Part shown: positions 15,787-28,828 of the stretch, one piece after another
Numbering within the stretch: position 1 is the first letter of the stretch
Layout of the letters: the number at the start of each line of letters is the position of its first letter
Assembly: GCF_018342065.1 (NCBI RefSeq)
Contig: NZ_JAFDOE010000002.1
Span: 434,001-498,000, forward strand
Direction of reading: 5' to 3'
Length of the DNA stretch: 64,000 nucleotides
Origin: Citrobacter sp. FP75
Lineage (GTDB): Bacteria > Pseudomonadota > Gammaproteobacteria > Enterobacterales > Enterobacteriaceae
Program-made: the position numbers and the translations under genes
Notes under the pieces: generated by a model
Seen by the model: the letters and a program-made list of their open reading frames with translations, nothing else
Told to the model about the DNA's origin: nothing
The model's database searches: none

Positions 15787-17043
15787 ATGCCACGCCCGCT
15801 CAATAATACCGACACCGACCTGACCGCCGATAACCTGCTACGCCTGCCTGCTGAATTCGGCTGCCCGGTGTGGGTTTATGATGCGCAGATTATCCGCGCG
15901 CAAATTGCCAAACTGAGCCAGTTTGACGTGGTGCGTTTTGCTCAGAAGGCGTGCTCGAATATTCACATCCTGCGCCTGATGCGCGAGCAGGGCGTGAAGG
16001 TCGATTCGGTATCATTAGGTGAGATTGAACGTGCGCTGGCGGCGGGCTATAAGCCGGGCGGTGATGAGATCGTCTTTACTGCCGATATGATTGATGCGGC
16101 AACGCTCGCACGAGTGCATGAACTGCAAATTCCGGTCAACGCCGGGTCGGTGGATATGCTCGAGCAACTGGGCCAGGTGTCACCGGGCCACCGCGTGTGG
16201 CTGCGTGTTAACCCAGGCTTCGGTCACGGGCACAGCCAGAAGACGAATACGGGCGGTGAAAACAGCAAACACGGTATCTGGTACAGCTCACTTCCGGCGG
16301 CGTTGCAGGTGATTCAGCGCTACCAACTGAAACTGGTCGGTATTCACATGCATATTGGCTCTGGCGTGGATTATGGACACCTGGAGCAGGTGTGCGGTGC
16401 GATGGTGCGTCAGGTCGTTGAGTTTGGTCAGGATCTGGAGGCGATCTCGGCGGGCGGCGGTTTATCCATTCCGTATCGCGAAGAGGAAGAGGCGATTAAC
16501 ACCGATCACTACTTCGGTCTGTGGAACGCCGCGCGTGAGCAAATTGCTAAACATCTGGGGCATCCGGTGAAGCTTGAGATCGAACCGGGACGTTTCCTGG
16601 TGGCGGAAGCGGGTGTGCTGGTGGCGCAGGTGCGCAGCGTGAAGGCGATGGGTAGCCGTCACTTTGTGTTGATTGACGCAGGTTTTAACGATCTGATGCG
16701 CCCGGCAATGTACGGCAGCTATCATCATATTTCGGCGTTGGCGGGGGACGGTCGTTCGCTGGAACAGGCTCCGCAACTGGAAACCGTGGTTGCCGGGCCA
16801 CTGTGTGAATCGGGTGACGTGTTTACCCAGCAGGAGGGCGGCAAAGTCGAAACCCGTCTGTTGCCAGCTGTCGTGCCCGGGGATTATCTGGTGCTGCACG
16901 ATACCGGCGCCTATGGTGCGTCGATGTCGTCGAACTATAATAGTCGTCCGCTGCTGCCGGAAGTGCTGTTTGACAACGGCGCTGCGCGGCTGATTCGCCG
17001 TCGCCAGACCATTGAAGAGCTGCTGGCGCTGGAACTGTTTTGA
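15787..17043 (+). CDS. lysA: Diaminopimelate decarboxylase LysA
   Basis: Last step of lysine synthesis: meso-diaminopimelate to L-lysine and CO2, cytoplasmic and PLP-dependent. A 418-residue fold-III PLP enzyme with the Schiff-base lysine in FAQKACSN (near residue 55), HIGSG near 195, a GGGL loop, the EPGR phosphate motif near 263, and the active-site cysteine in GPLCESGD near 340. Controlled by the divergent lysR; the intergenic 15668-15786 should hold the LysR site and the promoter. Confidence 0.97.
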   Translation: MPRPLNNTDTDLTADNLLRLPAEFGCPVWVYDAQIIRAQIAKLSQFDVVRFAQKACSNIHILRLMREQGVKVDSVSLGEIERALAAGYKPGGDEIVFTADMIDAATLARVHELQIPVNAGSVDMLEQLGQVSPGHRVWLRVNPGFGHGHSQKTNTGGENSKHGIWYSSLPAALQVIQRYQLKLVGIHMHIGSGVDYGHLEQVCGAMVRQVVEFGQDLEAISAGGGLSIPYREEEEAINTDHYFGLWNAAREQIAKHLGHPVKLEIEPGRFLVAEAGVLVAQVRSVKAMGSRHFVLIDAGFNDLMRPAMYGSYHHISALAGDGRSLEQAPQLETVVAGPLCESGDVFTQQEGGKVETRLLPAVVPGDYLVLHDTGAYGASMSSNYNSRPLLPEVLFDNGAARLIRRRQTIEELLALELF

Positions 17044-17049
17044 GTGAAT

Positions 17050-17070
17050 GCCCGATGGTGTTCATCGGGC
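17050..17070 (+). terminator. Hairpin after lysA
   Basis: GCCCGATG at 17050-17057 pairs with CATCGGGC at 17063-17070. It lies between convergent lysA and galR and resembles a REP half-unit. No long T-run follows. Confidence 0.55.
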
Positions 17071-17105
17071 TTACGCTGCTTTGAGGAGGAATCTGGAGAA
17101 TCTGG

Positions 17106-18134
17106 TTAATCGTTTGACGACGAATTGCCTGATTCTGTCAACGTCGAGACGGAGTGTCGACGTACCAGGGTGGGGTTAAAGACGTGAGTGATTTCCGGCA
17201 GCGGACGGTTTTCTGCCAGCGCCAGCGCCAGTTCGGCGGCCTGGGTTGCCATCGTCACGATAGGGTAACGTACCGTCGTCAGTCGTGGACGCACGTAGCG
17301 GGAAACCAGCACATCATCAAAACCAATTAGTGAAATCTCGCTCGGCACATCAATGCCATTATCATTTAATACGCCCATGGCGCCAGCTGCCATCGAATCG
17401 TTATAGCAGGCGACAGCGGTGAAGTTTTTGCCACGTCCCAGCAGCTCCGTCATCGCCTGTTCGCCGCCGCTTTCATCCGGCTCGCCGAAGGTCACCAGCC
17501 GATCGTTAACCGGGATATTGCTTTCTGCCAGTGCATCGTAATAGCCCTGCAGACGATCTTCTGCATCCGAAATGCTGTGATTGGAGCACAGGTAGCCGAT
17601 GCGCGTATGACCCTGCTGGATGAGATGGCGGGTTGCCAGCCATGCGCCGTAACGATCATCCAGGGCAACGCAGCGTTGTTCGAAACCCGGCAGGATGCGG
17701 TTGATTAGCACCATGCCGGGGATTTGCTTCATTAATGAGGCCAGTTCCGCGTCCGGGATAATTTTAGCGTGGACCACCAGGGCCGCGCAGCGGTGGCGGA
17801 TAAGCTGCTCAATTGCCTGCCGTTCTTTCAGTTCGTTATGGTAGCCGTTGCCAATCAGTAAAAAGTTACCGGTGTTATAGGCCACCTGCTCGACAGCTTT
17901 AACCATTGCCCCAAAGAATGGATCGGACACATCACCCACCACCAGACCGACGGTTTCTGTGGATTGTTGTGCCAGCGCACGCGCATTGGCGTTGGGGTGG
18001 TAGCTGAGTGATTCCATTGCACTCATTACAGCCAGGCGCGATGCTTCGCTGGCTTTGGGGGAATGGTTGATCACTCGAGAAACGGTGGCGACTGATACAC
18101 CGGCTAGTCGGGCTACGTCCTTTATGGTCGCCAT
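17106..18134 (-). CDS. galR: Galactose operon repressor GalR
   Basis: LacI-family repressor of galactose transport and metabolism genes. The N-terminal helix-turn-helix is MATIKDVARLAGVSVATVSR, followed by a hinge and a periplasmic-binding-protein-like sugar domain. The frame is open to 18200, but MATIKDV at 18134 is the family start and gives 342 residues (343 in E. coli). It lies between lysA and the OmrB/OmrA genes as in E. coli. Confidence 0.97.
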   Translation of the reverse strand: MATIKDVARLAGVSVATVSRVINHSPKASEASRLAVMSAMESLSYHPNANARALAQQSTETVGLVVGDVSDPFFGAMVKAVEQVAYNTGNFLLIGNGYHNELKERQAIEQLIRHRCAALVVHAKIIPDAELASLMKQIPGMVLINRILPGFEQRCVALDDRYGAWLATRHLIQQGHTRIGYLCSNHSISDAEDRLQGYYDALAESNIPVNDRLVTFGEPDESGGEQAMTELLGRGKNFTAVACYNDSMAAGAMGVLNDNGIDVPSEISLIGFDDVLVSRYVRPRLTTVRYPIVTMATQAAELALALAENRPLPEITHVFNPTLVRRHSVSTLTESGNSSSND

Positions 18135-18349
18135 GATAGTACCTGTTGTGGGTAAACGCTTACATTCCGTCAGTGTTACGGAAAACGGCTGGTTGTTCAA
18201 GCAGATTGCCCGTCAGGACTTCGCAAATGTGAGCACGGACGAGCGAAGTAAGACAGAAATAGAAAATGAAAATCTTTGCTTACACTTTGCGATGTGCTGT
18301 TGCGATTGTTCGCTGGTGAGGGTGTAGACCCGATTGCTAGAGTTGGGGT

Positions 18350-18433
18350 CCCAGAGGTATTGATAGGTGAAATCGACTTTCGGGTTGATCACAAGATTTA
18401 CACCAACCTGCGCAGATGCGCAGGTTTTTTTTT
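18350..18433 (+). ncRNA. omrB: OmrB small RNA
   Basis: The 5' end CCCAGAGGTATTGATAGGTG and the terminator hairpin CCTGCGCAGATGCGCAGG plus a long T-run match E. coli OmrB, an Hfq-dependent, OmpR-activated sRNA that represses outer-membrane protein and curli mRNAs through its 5' end. Position between galR and aas is conserved. The middle part differs from OmrA, as expected. Confidence 0.93.
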
Positions 18434-18547
18434 GCCTTACGCGTATCTGTAACAGTAAGGGATAATTTACACAACTGGTTGCACTTGGGTTCATTCCTTT
18501 GCGTTTTCGAACTGGCATATCAGGCATGTGCAGACCACAATCAAGAT

Positions 18548-18635
18548 CCCAGAGGTATTGATTGGTGAGATTATTCGGTACGCACTTCGTACCCTGTCTC
18601 TTGCACCAACCTGCGCGGATGCGCAGGTTTTTTTT
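18548..18635 (+). ncRNA. omrA: OmrA small RNA
   Basis: An 88-nt sequence with the same 5' seed as OmrB (CCCAGAGGTATTGATTGGTG) and the hairpin CCTGCGCGGATGCGCAGG followed by T8. Length equals E. coli OmrA. The stretch 18434-18547 separates the two sRNA genes and should hold the OmrA promoter and OmpR site; I did not resolve these. Confidence 0.95.
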
Positions 18636-18715
18636 CGCCTCTTTTTTCGGATTCCATTTACCTGTCGCGCCCATCTCCCAACTCGTATAATCTGCCAACA
18701 TTCATCTTTAGATAA

Positions 18716-22082
<3,367 letters not shown>

Positions 22083-22107
22083 TATAAAGTACCTGTTGTC
22101 TGAGTAA

Positions 22108-22138
22108 GCCGGATACGGCGTTTACGCCGCCATCCGGC
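22108..22138. repeat. REP-type palindrome after lplT
   Basis: GCCGGATACGGCG at 22108 onward pairs with CGCCGCCATCCGGC, the classic REP form, between convergent lplT and tas. Confidence 0.85.
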
Positions 22139-22158
22139 AGGATAACCGCATTACACCA

Positions 22159-23199
22159 TCATGGTGCAGGATAGGTATAAACCTGATGCACCGCTTCAAT
22201 CTCTGCCAGCACCTCTTCGCTTAACTGCAGATGCAAACTTTCAACGTTGGTTTTGAGCTGTTCCATGGTCGTCGCTCCCAGCAGGGTGCTGGCGACAAAC
22301 GGCTGGCGACGCACAAATGCCAGCGCCATCTGGGCAGGATCCAAATTATGACGTTTAGCGATATCCACGTAAGCCGCGACGGCTTTTTGCGTCTGCTCAC
22401 CGCTGTAGCGCGTGAAGCGGCTAAACAGCGTATTGCGCGCACCGGCAGGTTTTGCGCCGTTCAGGTATTTACCGGTTAATGTGCCAAAACCCAGGCACGA
22501 GTAGGCCAACAGCTCAATACCTTCGTACTGGCTGACTTCCGCCAGTCCCACTTCAAAGCTGCGGTTCAGTAAGCTGTAAGGGTTCTGGATGGTTACAATG
22601 CGCGGCAGATCGTGTTTATCCGCAAGATGCAGATAGCGCATCACGCCAAACGCGGTTTCATTGGAAACACCAATGTAGCGAATTTTCCCGGCGCGCTGAA
22701 ATTCGGTCAGGGCTTCCAGCGTTTCCAGCAGGGTGATCACCGGGGCGGAGTCTGTCCAGCTGTAGCCCAGCTTGCCAAAGCAGTTGGTTGGGCGCTGAGG
22801 CCAGTGAACCTGATACAGGTCCAGATAATCGGTTTGCAGGCGTGTGAGGCTGTCGTTAAGCGCCTGACGAATGTTTTTACGGTCCAGTGCCTGATTTGGT
22901 CGAATACCGCTGTCATTGTTACGTGACGGACCGCTGACCTTCGAGGCCACGATCAGTTTTTCACGGCTGCCGTGTTTGGCGAGCCAGTTGCCGACGTAGG
23001 TTTCCGTGAGCCCCTGGGTTTCAGGGCGCGGCGGGACCGGATACATCTCGGCAACGTCGATTAAATTGATGCCTTGTGCAACGGCATAGTCAAGCTGTGC
23101 ATGTGCGTCGGCTTCGCTGTTTTGTTCACCAAACGTCATTGTGCCCAGCCCCAGTGTACTGACTTCCAGCGAGCTGTGGGGTATACGGTGATATTGCAT
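22159..23199 (-). CDS. tas: Tas, aldo-keto reductase
   Basis: A 346-residue NADP(H)-dependent aldo-keto reductase, the E. coli Tas length. The barrel begins with LGLGTMTFG, and the catalytic Asp/Tyr appear in NLIDVAEMYP near residues 45-56; further along are YLDLYQVHWP and the C-terminal cofactor region. Named for suppressing tyrosine auxotrophy when overexpressed; its natural substrate is unknown. Single gene, transcribed toward lplT. Confidence 0.95.
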   Translation of the reverse strand: MQYHRIPHSSLEVSTLGLGTMTFGEQNSEADAHAQLDYAVAQGINLIDVAEMYPVPPRPETQGLTETYVGNWLAKHGSREKLIVASKVSGPSRNNDSGIRPNQALDRKNIRQALNDSLTRLQTDYLDLYQVHWPQRPTNCFGKLGYSWTDSAPVITLLETLEALTEFQRAGKIRYIGVSNETAFGVMRYLHLADKHDLPRIVTIQNPYSLLNRSFEVGLAEVSQYEGIELLAYSCLGFGTLTGKYLNGAKPAGARNTLFSRFTRYSGEQTQKAVAAYVDIAKRHNLDPAQMALAFVRRQPFVASTLLGATTMEQLKTNVESLHLQLSEEVLAEIEAVHQVYTYPAP

Positions 23200-23305
23200 A
23201 GCCGTTTCCTTTTTATAATCACAACATAAGGATTATAAAAATGGCTGAGGGAAGGGAAAAAGGGAAGCAAAATTGTTAAGGCCAGCGCGCTGCTGACCTC
23301 AACCA

Positions 23306-23524
23306 TCAACGCTCAATAATTTGAGACACATCGTCGCGGTTAATCTGCATCGCATTGCCTTGCTGATCGTGGTAGCTCACCAGACCGGTATCGTCATCAA
23401 TTTCGGGTTTACCGTCGGTCAGGATCATACGACCATCTTTTGTCGCCATCACATAATCACTGCTGCAACCAGAAACGGCAAAAGCCAATCCTACGGCGGA
23501 AATTAAAACTGCCCATTTTTTCAT
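23306..23524 (-). CDS. ygdR: YgdR, small DUF903 lipoprotein
   Basis: A 72-residue lipoprotein: positively charged start MKKWAVLI, hydrophobic helix, and lipobox VSGC with the acylated cysteine at residue 20. The mature part is an SH3-like DUF903 domain ([17 protein letters not shown]). Function unknown. It is a clear paralogue of YgdI at 51688 in this same window. Confidence 0.95.
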   Translation of the reverse strand: MKKWAVLISAVGLAFAVSGCSSDYVMATKDGRMILTDGKPEIDDDTGLVSYHDQQGNAMQINRDDVSQIIER

Positions 23525-23668
23525 CTGTTTATCCTCACATGACCTGCGTCTGACTCTAGTTTAGTAATAACGCGAAGTTATGCAGGGTGAAAGCAGGAAA
23601 ATCTTAATCTGTGAGAAGGGGAAGGTTAGGAGGTGGTTCGCTCCCCTTGCGAGGAGCGACAAATGCCG

Positions 23669-24382
23669 TCAGAGAGGATTTTTTTTATTGCGCCACAGGT
23701 TCAGTGTCTCTACCGCGATAGAGAAGAACATGGCGAAATAAATATATCCTTTCGGAATATGCACATCGAAACTTTCCAGAATCAGCGTGAAGCCGACCAG
23801 AATCAGGAAAGAGAGCGCCAGCATTTTTACCGACGGGTGACGATCCACAAACTCGCCTATTGGGCGCGCTGCAAACATCATTACACCGACGGCAATCACC
23901 ACCGCCGCCATCATGATAAACAGATGATCGGACAAGCCTACTGCGGTGATGACGGAGTCCAGGCTGAAGATAATGTCTAACAACATGATCTGTACAATCG
24001 CCCCAAGGAAAGAAGACACGCGCGTTTTCAGCCCTTCTTCTTCACCTTCAATCGACTCATGGATCTCTTTACTGGCTTTCCAGATTAAGAACAACCCACC
24101 GAGCAGAAGGATCAGGTCACGTGCTGAGATCGCCTCGCCAAACACCTCAAACAGCGGATTTGTCAGACGCGTTACCCAGGCGATAGAGGCCAGCAGCGCC
24201 AGACGCATGATCATCGCGGCTGCCAGCCCAATACGTCGGGCATGACTGCGTTGCGCGGTCGGGAGTTTGGCTACAACCAGAGAGAGGAAAATAATATTGT
24301 CGATCCCAAGAACGATCTCCAGCAGCGTCAGCGTACCGAGCGCTAGCCAGGCGTTAGGATCGGTTATCCATGCAAATAACAT
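23669..24382 (-). CDS. ygdQ: YgdQ, TerC-family membrane protein
   Basis: A 237-residue inner-membrane protein with about seven helices of the TerC/Alx superfamily. The family's acidic membrane motifs are visible: LEIVLGIDNIIFLS near residues 20-33 and DIIFSLDSVITAVG near 138. Relatives export manganese or calcium, so metal-ion transport is likely but unproven for YgdQ. The frame extends six codons upstream; the ATG at 24382 gives the E. coli length. Confidence 0.94.
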   Translation of the reverse strand: MLFAWITDPNAWLALGTLTLLEIVLGIDNIIFLSLVVAKLPTAQRSHARRIGLAAAMIMRLALLASIAWVTRLTNPLFEVFGEAISARDLILLLGGLFLIWKASKEIHESIEGEEEGLKTRVSSFLGAIVQIMLLDIIFSLDSVITAVGLSDHLFIMMAAVVIAVGVMMFAARPIGEFVDRHPSVKMLALSFLILVGFTLILESFDVHIPKGYIYFAMFFSIAVETLNLWRNKKNPL

Positions 24383-24456
24383 CGAACAAAGTCCTGCCAA
24401 AAAAAGAAGCGCTAATTATAGGCCCGTAACGCGGCGGGTGAAAGGCCAGGCAGTGC

Positions 24457-25152
24457 CTATTGTGTCTGGAATAAAAAATGTCGTTCCAGCAGCGCGCGCG
24501 TGAAGTTCTTTTTCAGATAAAAACCGCGCGGCAGGGTCAGGATAGGCTCGCCATGTGCGCCAATGGCTTCGGTAAGCGCTTTCGCATTGGCGGCTTTAGG
24601 GCGCAGCTGTAACACTTCCCCATGGCGGGCGGTGATACGTTCGACGTGGCCCAACACGATCATGTCCATCAATTCTTCCCAGTCCTGGCGCAGTTGCTGG
24701 TCTTCTTCTTCATTTGGGCTCCACAGCAGCGGAGAACCCACGCGCCGCTCTGCTAACGGAATGCTGCGTTCCCCTTCAACCGGCACCCACAACACGCGTT
24801 TAAGCTTGTGGCGGACATGGCTGGTTTCCCACGTTACGCCGGTATTGCCGGTTAACGGTGCTACGCAAACGAAGGTGGTTTCTAACGGTTTGCCAAGACT
24901 GTCCACAGGGATCGTTTTCAGCTCCACGCCCAGCGTGGCAAAATCCTGTTCCGGCTTGCTGCCCGCGCTGGCCCCAAGCCAAATCTCCAGCAGCACGCCG
25001 ATCCAGCCTTTATCCCGCTTCAAATCCTGGGGCGTCACGATCCCCGCCATTGCCGCCAGTTCCCCCAACGCGTAGCCCGAGAGCTGCCGTGCCTGGGTAA
25101 GCAGTTGAGCCTCAGATTCAGGGGGGGAAAGCAGTGGCTGGAGTTCTGGCAT
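24457..25152 (-). CDS. mutH: MutH, methyl-directed mismatch repair endonuclease
   Basis: Cuts the unmethylated strand at hemimethylated GATC sites when activated by MutS and MutL. The 231-residue protein retains the catalytic triad of the restriction-enzyme-like fold exactly: Asp70, Glu77 and Lys79 (in [11 protein letters not shown]). It is divergent from rppH, with a 684-bp gap that carries DnaA boxes. Confidence 0.97.
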   Translation of the reverse strand: MPELQPLLSPPESEAQLLTQARQLSGYALGELAAMAGIVTPQDLKRDKGWIGVLLEIWLGASAGSKPEQDFATLGVELKTIPVDSLGKPLETTFVCVAPLTGNTGVTWETSHVRHKLKRVLWVPVEGERSIPLAERRVGSPLLWSPNEEEDQQLRQDWEELMDMIVLGHVERITARHGEVLQLRPKAANAKALTEAIGAHGEPILTLPRGFYLKKNFTRALLERHFLFQTQ

Positions 25153-25214
25153 GGCGTTGACCCTTAGGTGAAAAAATGAGCAATGATTTTATACCGAGTG
25201 AACAAAGTTTATCT

Positions 25215-25666
25215 TTTTCCACATGCTTTATTCAATTGTCTGATTTATATTGGTTTTTAAATTTTACCACGCAGAGTTGCGCAACGGTCGATTGGGTTTT
25301 CCAATTCTGGTCACTGACAATGAACAGGATCTTACACCATGTTATCCACAGAAAGATGGGATAACTGTGAAAAACCCCCACTACTGTTTCAATTTACAGC
25401 CTTGACGTGCGACGAAAATCGAATTTTCACACAAATTGTGCCTAACTTATTGGCACAATCTGTGGATAAAACCAACGCTGGTTGATCTTTCATCAGATCG
25501 AAGATCGCATGCGTGACGCATATCACGTTTCTGGGTGTTTATTGGTTGTAAATGATTTTAACTAAATGAATTTATAGGATTAATTTTTATATGTGATGGA
25601 GGTCTTATTCAGACTGTTCTGGGTTTTCCCATAGTAATTCCGTACTTCTTCACAACTATATCCACA
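25215..25666. other. DARS2-like DnaA-reactivating locus
   Basis: DARS2, a site that promotes exchange of ADP-DnaA to ATP-DnaA, lies between mutH and rppH in E. coli. Here the same gap (25153-25836) holds a DnaA-box cluster: TTTTCCACA at 25215, perfect TTATCCACA at 25342, TGTGAAAAA (inverted box) at 25366, perfect TGTGGATAA (inverted) at 25461, and ATATCCACA at 25658. IHF and Fis sites are expected but I did not assign them. The remainder is A/T-rich and includes the rppH promoter. Confidence 0.85.
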
Positions 25667-25836
25667 GAAAAGGTGAATAAAATCTCCTAAGTCGTCCTTC
25701 CTCTGTTTATAACTCAGTCCTTTGCTGTGAGTTATTCAGTTGTTATTAGAGTCCCGTGCGCTTCACAGAGTGGTTTACCGCCTCTCAGGAGTGTGAAACA
25801 ATCGTTTATATATAAGGTTTATGTTGAGGTAGTCCG

Positions 25837-26367
25837 GTGATTGATGACGATGGCTACCGCCCGAATGTAGGGATAGTAATTTGTAACCGCCAGGGGCAGG
25901 TCATGTGGGCCCGGCGATTTGGTCAGCACTCCTGGCAATTCCCGCAAGGCGGGATAAACGCGGGAGAGACAGCAGAGCAGGCGATGTACCGGGAACTGTT
26001 TGAAGAAGTGGGCCTCAGTCGTAAAGATGTCCGGATCCTTGCTTCTACTCGTAACTGGTTGCGTTACAAGTTACCGAAACGTTTGGTGCGTTGGGACACG
26101 AAGCCGGTTTGTATCGGCCAGAAACAAAAATGGTTTCTTCTGCAATTGATAAGCAGCGATGCTGAGATCAATATGCAAACCAGCAGCACGCCCGAGTTTG
26201 ATGGCTGGCGTTGGGTGAGTTACTGGTATCCGGTTCGACAGGTGGTGTCATTTAAACGCGATGTCTATCGCAGGGTGATGAAAGAATTCGCAAGTGTTGT
26301 GATGGCGCTTCAGGAGAGTACTCCAAAGCCGCAAAGCGCACCTGCGTACAGACGTAAAAGAGGTTAA
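25837..26367 (+). CDS. rppH: RNA pyrophosphohydrolase RppH
   Basis: Removes the 5' pyrophosphate from mRNAs, which starts RNase E decay. The 176-residue Nudix protein has the full Nudix box at residues 38-60 with the catalytic glutamates 53, 56 and 57. It starts at GTG (25837). It is followed after 12 bases by ptsP, so the two are co-transcribed. Confidence 0.97.
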   Translation: MIDDDGYRPNVGIVICNRQGQVMWARRFGQHSWQFPQGGINAGETAEQAMYRELFEEVGLSRKDVRILASTRNWLRYKLPKRLVRWDTKPVCIGQKQKWFLLQLISSDAEINMQTSSTPEFDGWRWVSYWYPVRQVVSFKRDVYRRVMKEFASVVMALQESTPKPQSAPAYRRKRG

Positions 26368-26379
26368 GCTACGCAAATT

Positions 26380-28626
26380 ATGCTCACCCGCCTGCGCGAA
26401 ATAGTCGAAAAGGTCGCCAGTGCTCCGCGTCTTAATGAGGCGCTGAATATTCTGGTTACCGACATCTGTCTTGCGATGGATACAGAGGTCTGCTCGGTTT
26501 ATCTGGCCGATCACGATCGACGTTGTTATTACCTGATGGCGACCCGGGGACTCAAAAAACCACGTGGTCGCACCGTTGCACTTGCGTTTGATGAAGGTAT
26601 CGTTGGCCTGGTTGGCAGGCTGGCGGAACCTATCAACCTTGCCGATGCGCAAAAACACCCCAGCTTTAAGTACATTCCTTCGGTAAAAGAAGAGCGGTTC
26701 CGCGCCTTCTTAGGCGTGCCGATCATTCAGCGCCGCCAGCTATTGGGCGTGCTGGTGGTTCAGCAGCGTGAGCTGCGCCAGTACGATGAAAGCGAAGAAT
26801 CATTTCTGGTGACGCTCGCCACGCAAATGGCGGCCATTCTTTCTCAGTCGCAGTTAAACGCGCTATTTGGGCAATACCGCCAAACGCGGATTCGTGCGCT
26901 GCCCGCAGCGCCAGGCGTGGCGATTGCTGAAGGCTGGCAGGATGCGACTCTGCCGCTGATGGAGCAGGTGTATCAGGCTTCAACGCTGGATCCAGTTCTT
27001 GAACGTGAACGACTCACCGGCGCACTGGAAGAAGCCGCGAATGAATTCCGCCGTTACAGTAAGCGTTTCACCGCCGGGGCGCAGAAAGAAACGGCGGCAA
27101 TCTTCGATCTTTACTCGCACCTGCTTTCCGATACCCGCCTGCGCCGTGAGCTGTTTGCCGAAGTGGATAACGGCTCGGTGGCCGAGTGGGCGGTTAAAAC
27201 GATCATCGAGAAGTTTGCCGAACAGTTTGCCGCGCTGAGCGATAACTATCTCAAAGAGCGGGCCGGGGATTTACGTGCGCTCGGCCAGCGTCTGCTGTTC
27301 CATCTTGATGACTCTGTTCAGGGGCCGAATGCATGGCCGGAACGCTTCGTGCTGGTAGCGGATGAGCTTTCCGCGACAACTCTGGCCGAACTTCCACAGG
27401 ATAGACTGGTTGGCGTGGTGGTCAGAGACGGTGCCGCCAACTCCCATGCGGCGATTATGGTGCGCGCGCTGGGCATTCCAACCGTGATGGGCGCCGATAT
27501 TCAGCCGTCGATATTACACCGTCGCACGCTGGTGGTGGACGGTTATCGCGGCGAGGTACTGGTCGATCCTGAACCGGTATTGATCCAGGAATATCAGCGT
27601 CTCATCAGTGAAGAGATTGAACTGAGCCGTCTGGCGGAAGATGACGTCAACCAGCCTGCTCAGTTGAAAAGCGGCGAGCGCGTGAAGGTGATGCTCAACG
27701 CTGGGCTGAGTCCAGAACATGAAGAGAAACTGGGGAGCCGCATCGACGGCATCGGTCTGTACCGCACCGAAATCCCGTTTATGCTGCAAAGCGGCTTTCC
27801 GTCGGAAGAAGAACAGGTTGCCCAGTATCAGGGCATGCTGCAGATGTTTAACGACAAGCCGGTAACCCTGCGTACGCTTGATGTCGGGGCTGATAAACAA
27901 CTGCCTTACATGCCAATCAGCGAAGAGAATCCGTGTCTTGGCTGGCGTGGGATCCGCATTACGCTCGATCAGCCGGAGATCTTTTTGATCCAGGTTCGCG
28001 CGATGCTGCGTGCCAATGCGGCGACCGGCAACCTGAGCATTTTGCTGCCGATGGTCACCAGTATTGATGAAGTGGACGAAGCGCGACGCTTAATTGAGCG
28101 CGCCGGACGCGAAGTGGAAGAGATGATCGGCTACGCGATCCCGAAACCGCGCATCGGTATCATGCTAGAAGTCCCGTCGATGGTGTTTATGCTGCCGCAT
28201 CTGGCGAACAGGGTTGATTTTATCTCGGTCGGGACCAACGACCTGACCCAGTATATTCTGGCGGTCGATCGTAACAACACGCGGGTAGCCAGCATCTATG
28301 ACAGCCTGCATCCGGGGATGTTACGCGCGTTGGCGATGATTGCCCAGGAAGCCGAGAGAAGCGGCATCGATTTACGCTTGTGCGGCGAAATGGCGGGCGA
28401 CCCAATGTGTGTGACCATTTTAATTGGCCTGGGTTTTCGCCATTTGTCGATGAACGGTCGTTCCGTCGCGCGGGTGAAATACCTGCTGCGCCACATCGAT
28501 TTTGACGAAGCGCAAACGCTGGCGCAGCGCAGCCTGGAAGCACAACTGGCGACAGAAGTGCGCCATCAGGTGGCGGCGTTTATGGAACGACGCGGTATGG
28601 GCGGTTTGATTCGAGGGGGATTGTAG
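26380..28626 (+). CDS. ptsP: PtsP, nitrogen-PTS enzyme I
   Basis: PEP-dependent phosphotransferase that starts the regulatory nitrogen PTS (PtsP to NPr to PtsN). The 748-residue protein has an N-terminal GAF domain (about 1-165), the phosphorylated histidine in NSHAAIMVRALGIPTV (near residue 356), and the PEP-binding barrel with GTNDLTQY and LCGEMAGDP. Same length as in E. coli. Cytoplasmic; it responds to glutamine and alpha-ketoglutarate through GAF. Confidence 0.97.
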   Translation: MLTRLREIVEKVASAPRLNEALNILVTDICLAMDTEVCSVYLADHDRRCYYLMATRGLKKPRGRTVALAFDEGIVGLVGRLAEPINLADAQKHPSFKYIPSVKEERFRAFLGVPIIQRRQLLGVLVVQQRELRQYDESEESFLVTLATQMAAILSQSQLNALFGQYRQTRIRALPAAPGVAIAEGWQDATLPLMEQVYQASTLDPVLERERLTGALEEAANEFRRYSKRFTAGAQKETAAIFDLYSHLLSDTRLRRELFAEVDNGSVAEWAVKTIIEKFAEQFAALSDNYLKERAGDLRALGQRLLFHLDDSVQGPNAWPERFVLVADELSATTLAELPQDRLVGVVVRDGAANSHAAIMVRALGIPTVMGADIQPSILHRRTLVVDGYRGEVLVDPEPVLIQEYQRLISEEIELSRLAEDDVNQPAQLKSGERVKVMLNAGLSPEHEEKLGSRIDGIGLYRTEIPFMLQSGFPSEEEQVAQYQGMLQMFNDKPVTLRTLDVGADKQLPYMPISEENPCLGWRGIRITLDQPEIFLIQVRAMLRANAATGNLSILLPMVTSIDEVDEARRLIERAGREVEEMIGYAIPKPRIGIMLEVPSMVFMLPHLANRVDFISVGTNDLTQYILAVDRNNTRVASIYDSLHPGMLRALAMIAQEAERSGIDLRLCGEMAGDPMCVTILIGLGFRHLSMNGRSVARVKYLLRHIDFDEAQTLAQRSLEAQLATEVRHQVAAFMERRGMGGLIRGGL

Positions 28627-28828
28627 ATCTGTATCGACTGATAAGCATCGCGCCATCAGGCATGCCTGGGGATGTCATGGCTTACCTATACAGATCTTTT
28701 ACATCTTCCCGGCATCCGCTGTGATCCCCTTGTGCTATCATTCGCACCTTCGGAGCGCCTGTATTATACAGGCGCGCTTATCAATTGCTGTCTGACTTCA
28801 GCGAAATAACAAGAACTTGTGGTGACAG

